The notes under the pieces were generated by a model. The model worked only from the letters and a program-made list of their open reading frames with translations, did not search any database and was not told the origin of the DNA. From Betaproteobacteria bacterium Ga0077523 (GTDB taxonomy: Bacteria > Pseudomonadota > Gammaproteobacteria > Burkholderiales > Ga0077523): 64,000 nucleotides of DNA. The position numbers were made by a program, and so were the translations under genes. Position 1 is the first letter of the stretch. Each line of letters begins with the position of its first letter. The stretch is from positions 57,222 to 121,221 of the forward strand of contig LNDQ01000089.1 in NCBI GenBank assembly GCA_001464695.1, written 5' to 3'. Of this stretch, positions 60,486 through 64,000 are shown piece after piece.

Positions 60486-60590
60486 AGGACAGCTAGGGTT
60501 CCGGTTTCCGCAGTCGGGGAGATGCCTGGTCCGAGAGCGGTCCGGCCTCGAGTCGAGGCTCCACGGAGGGACAAAAGCCCGGGAGAGCGA
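60486..60590 (+). ncRNA. Guanidine-I riboswitch (ykkC subtype 1)
   Basis: The conserved blocks appear in order: GACAGCTAGGGTTCCGG (60488-60504), CTGGTCCGAGAGC (60526-60538), then ACGGAGGGACAAAAGCCCGG and GAGA (60563-60586). These match the ykkC consensus CTAGGGTTCCG / CTGGTCCGAGAG / ACGGAGGGATAAAAGCCCGGGAGA almost exactly and fit the guanidine-binding subtype better than the ppGpp/PRPP subtypes. A hairpin GGAGAGC-GAGACT-GCTCTCC (60582-60601) overlaps the aptamer end and lies just before the ribosome site at 60616-60620, a likely expression switch. The region 60230-60485 shows no gene. Confidence 0.93.
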
Positions 60591-60628
60591 GACTGCTCTC
60601 CATGGTTTCAACCTCCAGGAGATTCGAC

Positions 60629-61639
60629 ATGCTTTCTCGACGCGCCCGCCATCTCTGTTTCACCATCTCCTCCTCTTTTCTGGGCGCCGCGTGCGCCCTC
60701 TTTTCTTTCGGCGCGTACGCCGCGGCGACAGTCAAGATCGGGACGGTGATCTGGATCGGCTACGGCCCGTTCTACGTGGCGGACCAGCTCGATCTCTACA
60801 AGAAATCGGGTATCAAGGTTGCGACGCAACTGTTCAACGACCCGGCGCTGATTCCGCCGGCAGTCACCGGCGGATCGGTCGACGGCGGCATGGTCACCTA
60901 CGACCAGGTCATCAGCTCGGTGTCGAAGGGTTCGACCATGCGCGTGGTCGCCCCCATCGACTACTCGAACGGCGGTGACGCGATCGTCTCCACCAAGGAG
61001 ATCACCTCGGTCAAGCAGTTCAAGGGACAGAAGGTGGCGTACAACCCGCTGTCCCCTTCCGACTTTCTCCTGTCGTACGCGCTGCAGAGCAACGGCATGT
61101 CCGAGAAGGACGTGAAGCCGGTCAACATGAGCCCGGAAGGCGTTCCGGCCGCCATGGCCTCCGGCGGCGTGAAGGTCGGCGTCACCTACGAGCCGAGTGT
61201 CTCCGAGATCGTCGGTATGGGCGAGGGCAAGAAATTCCACGTGGTGTTCTCGTCGAAGGACGCACCCGGGCTCATCACCGACGTGCTCGTCTTCAAGAAG
61301 GAATACATCGCGAAGAACCCCGGCGTCGTGAAAGCGCTGATCCAGGGCTACGTCGACGGTCTCGAGTACATGAAGAAGAACCCCAACGAAGCCGCCAAGG
61401 TGATCGGCAAGGTGATGGGCATCTCCGACAAGGAAGTGCTGGAGCAGATGACGGGCGTCTACAACATGACCTTCGACGAGTTCCCGGCAGTGTTCGAGAA
61501 GTCCACCAAGACCACGTCCCTGTACGGCAGCGGCGCGGTGATCTCGAAGATCCTGAAGTCGAAGGGTGAGATCAAGACCATCCCGAAGACGGAAGACACC
61601 TACGACGATTCGGTCCTCAAGTCCATGGGCGCGAAGTAG
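60629..61639 (+). CDS. NMT1/SsuA-type ABC transporter substrate-binding protein (guanidine-linked)
   Basis: The 336-residue protein has a signal peptide (residues 1-32, FTISSSFLGAACALFSFGAYA) and the NMT1/SsuA-like pattern: VKIGTVIWIGYGPFYVADQLDLYKKSGIKV, PPAVTGGSVDGGMVTYDQVIS, VSTKEITSVKQFKGQKVAYNPLSPSDFLLSYAL and GVTYEPSVSEI. AGGAG (60616-60620) supports the ATG at 60629 over the ATG at 60602. It is the first gene after the guanidine-I riboswitch, so guanidine or a guanidino compound is the probable ligand. No permease or ATPase gene follows, which is unusual for this class. Confidence 0.9.
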   Translation: MLSRRARHLCFTISSSFLGAACALFSFGAYAAATVKIGTVIWIGYGPFYVADQLDLYKKSGIKVATQLFNDPALIPPAVTGGSVDGGMVTYDQVISSVSKGSTMRVVAPIDYSNGGDAIVSTKEITSVKQFKGQKVAYNPLSPSDFLLSYALQSNGMSEKDVKPVNMSPEGVPAAMASGGVKVGVTYEPSVSEIVGMGEGKKFHVVFSSKDAPGLITDVLVFKKEYIAKNPGVVKALIQGYVDGLEYMKKNPNEAAKVIGKVMGISDKEVLEQMTGVYNMTFDEFPAVFEKSTKTTSLYGSGAVISKILKSKGEIKTIPKTEDTYDDSVLKSMGAK

Positions 61640-61661
61640 CCGCGCCGGAAGGAGCACGGGC

Positions 61662-62672
61662 ATGGCGCAGAAGCTGTTTCGTTCCCCGGCCGGCGTGTGG
61701 CCCAACACGCTGGCGCTCAGTTACACGCTGGTCGGCTACGCCACGGGTGTGTGGCTGCTCACCGTGCCGCCCTGGTGGCTCAACCTCCTGGGCGTGCTCC
61801 TCACCGGACATGCTCTCGTCTACGCCGCGTACTACATCCACGAGTTCGCCCATCAGTCGATCTTCCGCACGGCCGAGGCGAACAACCGCTGGGGCACGGT
61901 GATGACCTGGATCACCGGAAGCTGCTACGCGCCGTTCGCTGCGCTGCGCCGCAAGCACATGCGGCACCACCTGGACCGCGCGGACGTGGTGACGCTGGAC
62001 TACAAGGCGTTGCTGGCGCGTTCGCCACGCTGGGCGCAGCGGCTGGTGCTCGCGCTCGAATGGGCCCACGTGCCCGCGGTGGAACTCATCATGCACGGCT
62101 ACGTGATGCTGCTGCCGTTCCTCAAGGCGGATCGTGCGAACGAGCGGCCACGCCTCATCGCCACCATCGTCGTCCGCGGCGCGCTGTTTGCGCTGCTCGG
62201 ATGGCATGCCCCGAAGGCGCTCGTGCTCTACGCGATCGCCTACATGATCATGCTGCACGTGCTGCGGTTCGCTGACGCGTTCCAGCACACCTACGACGCA
62301 TTCGCGGTGCTGGAAGGCGGCGACATTCCGAACGACAAGGTGCGCGACCGCGAGTACGAACAGGCCAACACCTACTCGAACCTCGCTTCGCTCTCGCACC
62401 CCATGCTCAACCTGCTGATGCTCAACTTCCCGTACCACAATGCGCATCACGAGCGGCCGATCGTCCCGTGGCACGAGCTGCCGAAACTGCATGCGCAGTT
62501 GTTCCCGGTCGACTACCGCCAGGTGATCCCGATGGTGGAGTTGCTGAAGGGCTACCACCGCGATCGCATCCGCCGCATCGTCGCGGACGACTACGGCCAG
62601 GTCGGCGACGGTCCCGGCAAGGCCGACAGGTTTCTCGGCGCAGTCGGCGTGTCGTTCCTCACGGCCGTGTAG
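61662..62672 (+). CDS. Fatty acid desaturase-like membrane di-iron protein
   Basis: The 336-residue membrane protein has the three His boxes of the desaturase/hydroxylase superfamily: HEFAHQS, HMRHH and HNAHH (in FPYHNAHHE), with about four to six membrane helices around them. GGAAGGAG precedes the ATG at 61662, and the gene follows the binding protein by 22 bases, so it lies in the guanidine riboswitch operon. Members oxidise or desaturate acyl chains or small hydrophobic substrates. Its link to a guanidine-responsive binding protein is not explained by any pathway I know. Confidence 0.88.
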   Translation: MAQKLFRSPAGVWPNTLALSYTLVGYATGVWLLTVPPWWLNLLGVLLTGHALVYAAYYIHEFAHQSIFRTAEANNRWGTVMTWITGSCYAPFAALRRKHMRHHLDRADVVTLDYKALLARSPRWAQRLVLALEWAHVPAVELIMHGYVMLLPFLKADRANERPRLIATIVVRGALFALLGWHAPKALVLYAIAYMIMLHVLRFADAFQHTYDAFAVLEGGDIPNDKVRDREYEQANTYSNLASLSHPMLNLLMLNFPYHNAHHERPIVPWHELPKLHAQLFPVDYRQVIPMVELLKGYHRDRIRRIVADDYGQVGDGPGKADRFLGAVGVSFLTAV

Positions 62673-62713
62673 GATGAAACTGCCCCCACGCTCCCTGCGG
62701 TCTCGCGTCCACG

Positions 62714-62775
62714 GTTGGGCCTGCAGGCCCAACCGCTTCGTCAGGCACGCGACAGTCCGCAGGGACTGTCGCGTG
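62714..62775. repeat. Two perfect palindromes between desaturase and SDR genes
   Basis: GTTGGGCCTGCAGGCCCAAC (62714-62733) is a perfect 20-base palindrome. A 13-base-pair stem with a GCAG loop (62746-62775, arms CACGCGACAGTCC / GGACTGTCGCGTG) follows. Neither has a T tail. They lie in a 242-base gap with no gene and could end or pause transcription of the guanidine operon. Confidence 0.75.
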
Positions 62776-62914
62776 TCCGGACTCAGCCCCTCCGGGGTGC
62801 GTCAGCGGCTTGGGACGGCCCTGCGCCACCCACCTCATGGCTTGTTGCGAGAGGGCCTGTGCGCCCCGGCTACGCCGGCCGCTGGCCCATCGCGAGGTCG
62901 CACACCGTACTGAC

Positions 62915-63691
62915 ATGATCCGCTACGGGCTAGAAGGCGTCCCGGTCATGGTCACGGGCGCGGCGAACGGTATCGGCCTGGGGCTCGCGCGTGCCTTCGC
63001 GGCGCAGGGGGCACAACTGGCACTGGTGGACCGGGACCTTGCCCGCCTCAAGGTCGCCACGGACGAACTGCCTGCCGCGCGTGCTTTCGCCTGCGATCTT
63101 GCCAACGATCAATCGGTGGCAGTGCTGAGCGAGGCGATCCGCGAGCAGTTCCCCGAACTGCGCGTCCTCGTGAACAACGCGGGCGCCGAATATCCCACGC
63201 CGCTCGACGATCCGGCGCCGGACGCCATGAAGCGCTGGCAGGGATTGCTCGACAACAACGTGACTTCCATGGCGCGCCTCACCCGCGCGTTGCTGCCGTG
63301 CATGCGCGGCGGCGCCAGCATCATCAACCAGTCATCCATCTGGGGCCTGTCGGCCATCGCCGATTTCTCGGCCTATGTCGCAAGCAAGCACGCCGTCATC
63401 GGGCTCACTCGCGCGCTCGCGTGGGAACTGGCGCCACGCGGCATTCGCGTCAACGCCGTGTGTCCGGGATGGATCCGCACCGACTCCTCGCTGCGTTCGC
63501 TCACCGCGATGGCACGAGCGTCCGGTCGCAGCGAAGCTGAAGAGCTGGGCGACATCCTCGCCAACCAGCCGGTCCGCGAATTCCTGACACCAGCCGAGAT
63601 CGCCGGCACCTACCTGTTCCTCGCCTCCGACGACGCCCGCCCGATCACCGGCCAGGCACTGGTCGTGAGCAACGGCGAGTTGATGCATTGA
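62915..63691 (+). CDS. SDR family oxidoreductase
   Basis: The 258-residue classical short-chain dehydrogenase has the cofactor motif TGAANGIGLGLA (TGxxxGIG), the structural NNAG motif (LVNNAGAEYP), and the catalytic Ser (IINQSSIWG) with Tyr-x-x-x-Lys (YVASK). VCPGWIRTD and the C-terminal PITGQALVVSNGELMH are typical. The cofactor is probably NAD given the Asp in ALVDRD. The substrate is unknown. A second SDR gene starts 10 bases later, so the two form a unit. Confidence 0.92.
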   Translation: MIRYGLEGVPVMVTGAANGIGLGLARAFAAQGAQLALVDRDLARLKVATDELPAARAFACDLANDQSVAVLSEAIREQFPELRVLVNNAGAEYPTPLDDPAPDAMKRWQGLLDNNVTSMARLTRALLPCMRGGASIINQSSIWGLSAIADFSAYVASKHAVIGLTRALAWELAPRGIRVNAVCPGWIRTDSSLRSLTAMARASGRSEAEELGDILANQPVREFLTPAEIAGTYLFLASDDARPITGQALVVSNGELMH

Positions 63692-63701
63692 CGGTGCACC
63701 C

Positions 63702-64000
63702 ATGCCGCTGACCCTGCAGCTCGCCAACAAGACCGCGCTCGTGACCGGCGGTGCCACGGGCATCGGGCGCGCGACCGCGCTGGCACTCGCCGCGGCGGGA
63801 GCGCGCGTCGCCGTGAATCACTTGCCTGCCGATTCGGCCAAGGCCGACGCGGTCGTCACATCGATCCGCGCAACCGGCACCCTGGGGCTCGCGGTCGCCG
63901 GCAGCGTCGCCGATGCGAAAGAAGTCGCGGAAGTCGTGCGCGCCACGGAAGTCGCACTGGGTCCGATCGACATCCTCGTCAACAACGCCGGCGTGATCCA
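63702..64000 (+). CDS. SDR family oxidoreductase, 3' end outside window
   Basis: The frame starts at ATG 63702 (MPLTLQLANKTALVTGGATGIGRATALALAAAGARVAVNH) and is open to the window edge, about 99 residues. The TGxxxGIG cofactor motif and the LVNNAGVI motif are present; the catalytic Tyr/Lys lies beyond the edge. The sequence after the cofactor strand (AVNHLPADSAKADAVV) suggests an NADP-preferring enzyme. It follows the preceding SDR gene closely and is probably in the same operon. Confidence 0.9.
   Translation, partial: MPLTLQLANKTALVTGGATGIGRATALALAAAGARVAVNHLPADSAKADAVVTSIRATGTLGLAVAGSVADAKEVAEVVRATEVALGPIDILVNNAGVI

Noticed and set aside
60486..60590. ykkC subtype 2 (ppGpp, PRPP or ADP) riboswitch
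   Set aside because: The 3' block ACGGAGGGACAAAAGCCCGG and the downstream NMT1-type receptor fit the guanidine subtype; binding data would be needed to be final.

Overview
The window comes from a high-GC (about two thirds G+C by eye), gene-dense chromosome of a betaproteobacterium, probably Burkholderiales or a close relative. The evidence is a phasin with a PhaR-type operator, a Bug/TctC solute receptor, DUF2917 and DUF1631 proteins, a PEP-CTERM protein, and many GCCCCCATCCC...CTTCCCCC...GGGGGAAGG palindromes between genes. I saw no tRNA, rRNA or CRISPR array. Both ends are cut inside genes: a multi-PAS sensor at the left and an SDR enzyme at the right.

Layout. 1-9.5 kb: PAS sensor (partial), phasin, pgi, a large hybrid histidine kinase, orn and an M48 protease. 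9.5-16.7 kb: a GNAT enzyme and a peptide-type ABC importer (two permeases, receptor, two ATPases) with an acetamidase/formamidase inside the operon. 16.9-22.4 kb: a sigma-28-like promoter and a cyclic-di-GMP-I riboswitch ahead of a DUF1631 protein, then DAHP synthase and rsgA. 22.4-31.9 kb (minus strand): cobD/cbiB-like gene, a cluster of HpcH aldolase, RraA-like protein, CoA transferase and Bug receptor, a membrane-anchored TIR protein, zwf and two small secreted proteins. 31.9-36.5 kb: a TetR regulator, a MocR-type regulator, DUF2917-ilvE and a PEP-CTERM protein.

36.7-57 kb is the richest part: one nitrogen-scavenging locus. amiC-amiR (plus strand) diverge from a long minus-strand series: a five-gene urea/short-chain amide ABC transporter (urtABCDE), aliphatic amidase (amiE), urease accessory and structural genes ureE-ureF-ureAB(fused)-ureC-ureG-ureD, and a NorQ/CbbQ-type AAA+ ATPase. 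Its VWA partner (NorD/CbbO type) lies 4 kb further on. The urtA leader carries what I read as an ANTAR antitermination element: two hexaloop hairpins with A at loop position 1 and G at position 4, the second overlapping a strong intrinsic terminator. A sigma-54-like promoter lies upstream. This fits AmiC/AmiR controlling amide and urea uptake and hydrolysis by antitermination. Between the ATPase and its VWA partner sits a plus-strand pair, an NmrA-like protein and a 53-residue peptide with a double-glycine leader motif, behind four TTAG boxes spaced exactly 11 bp apart.

57-64 kb: a RAYT-like transposase element, then a guanidine-linked region. This holds a DUF1989 protein and a 2-oxoglutarate oxygenase, a guanidine-I (ykkC) riboswitch, a lone NMT1-type binding protein, a membrane desaturase-like di-iron protein and two SDR enzymes. 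Much of the window (acetamidase, amidase, urease, urea/amide uptake, guanidine genes) serves the use of C-N compounds as nitrogen source.
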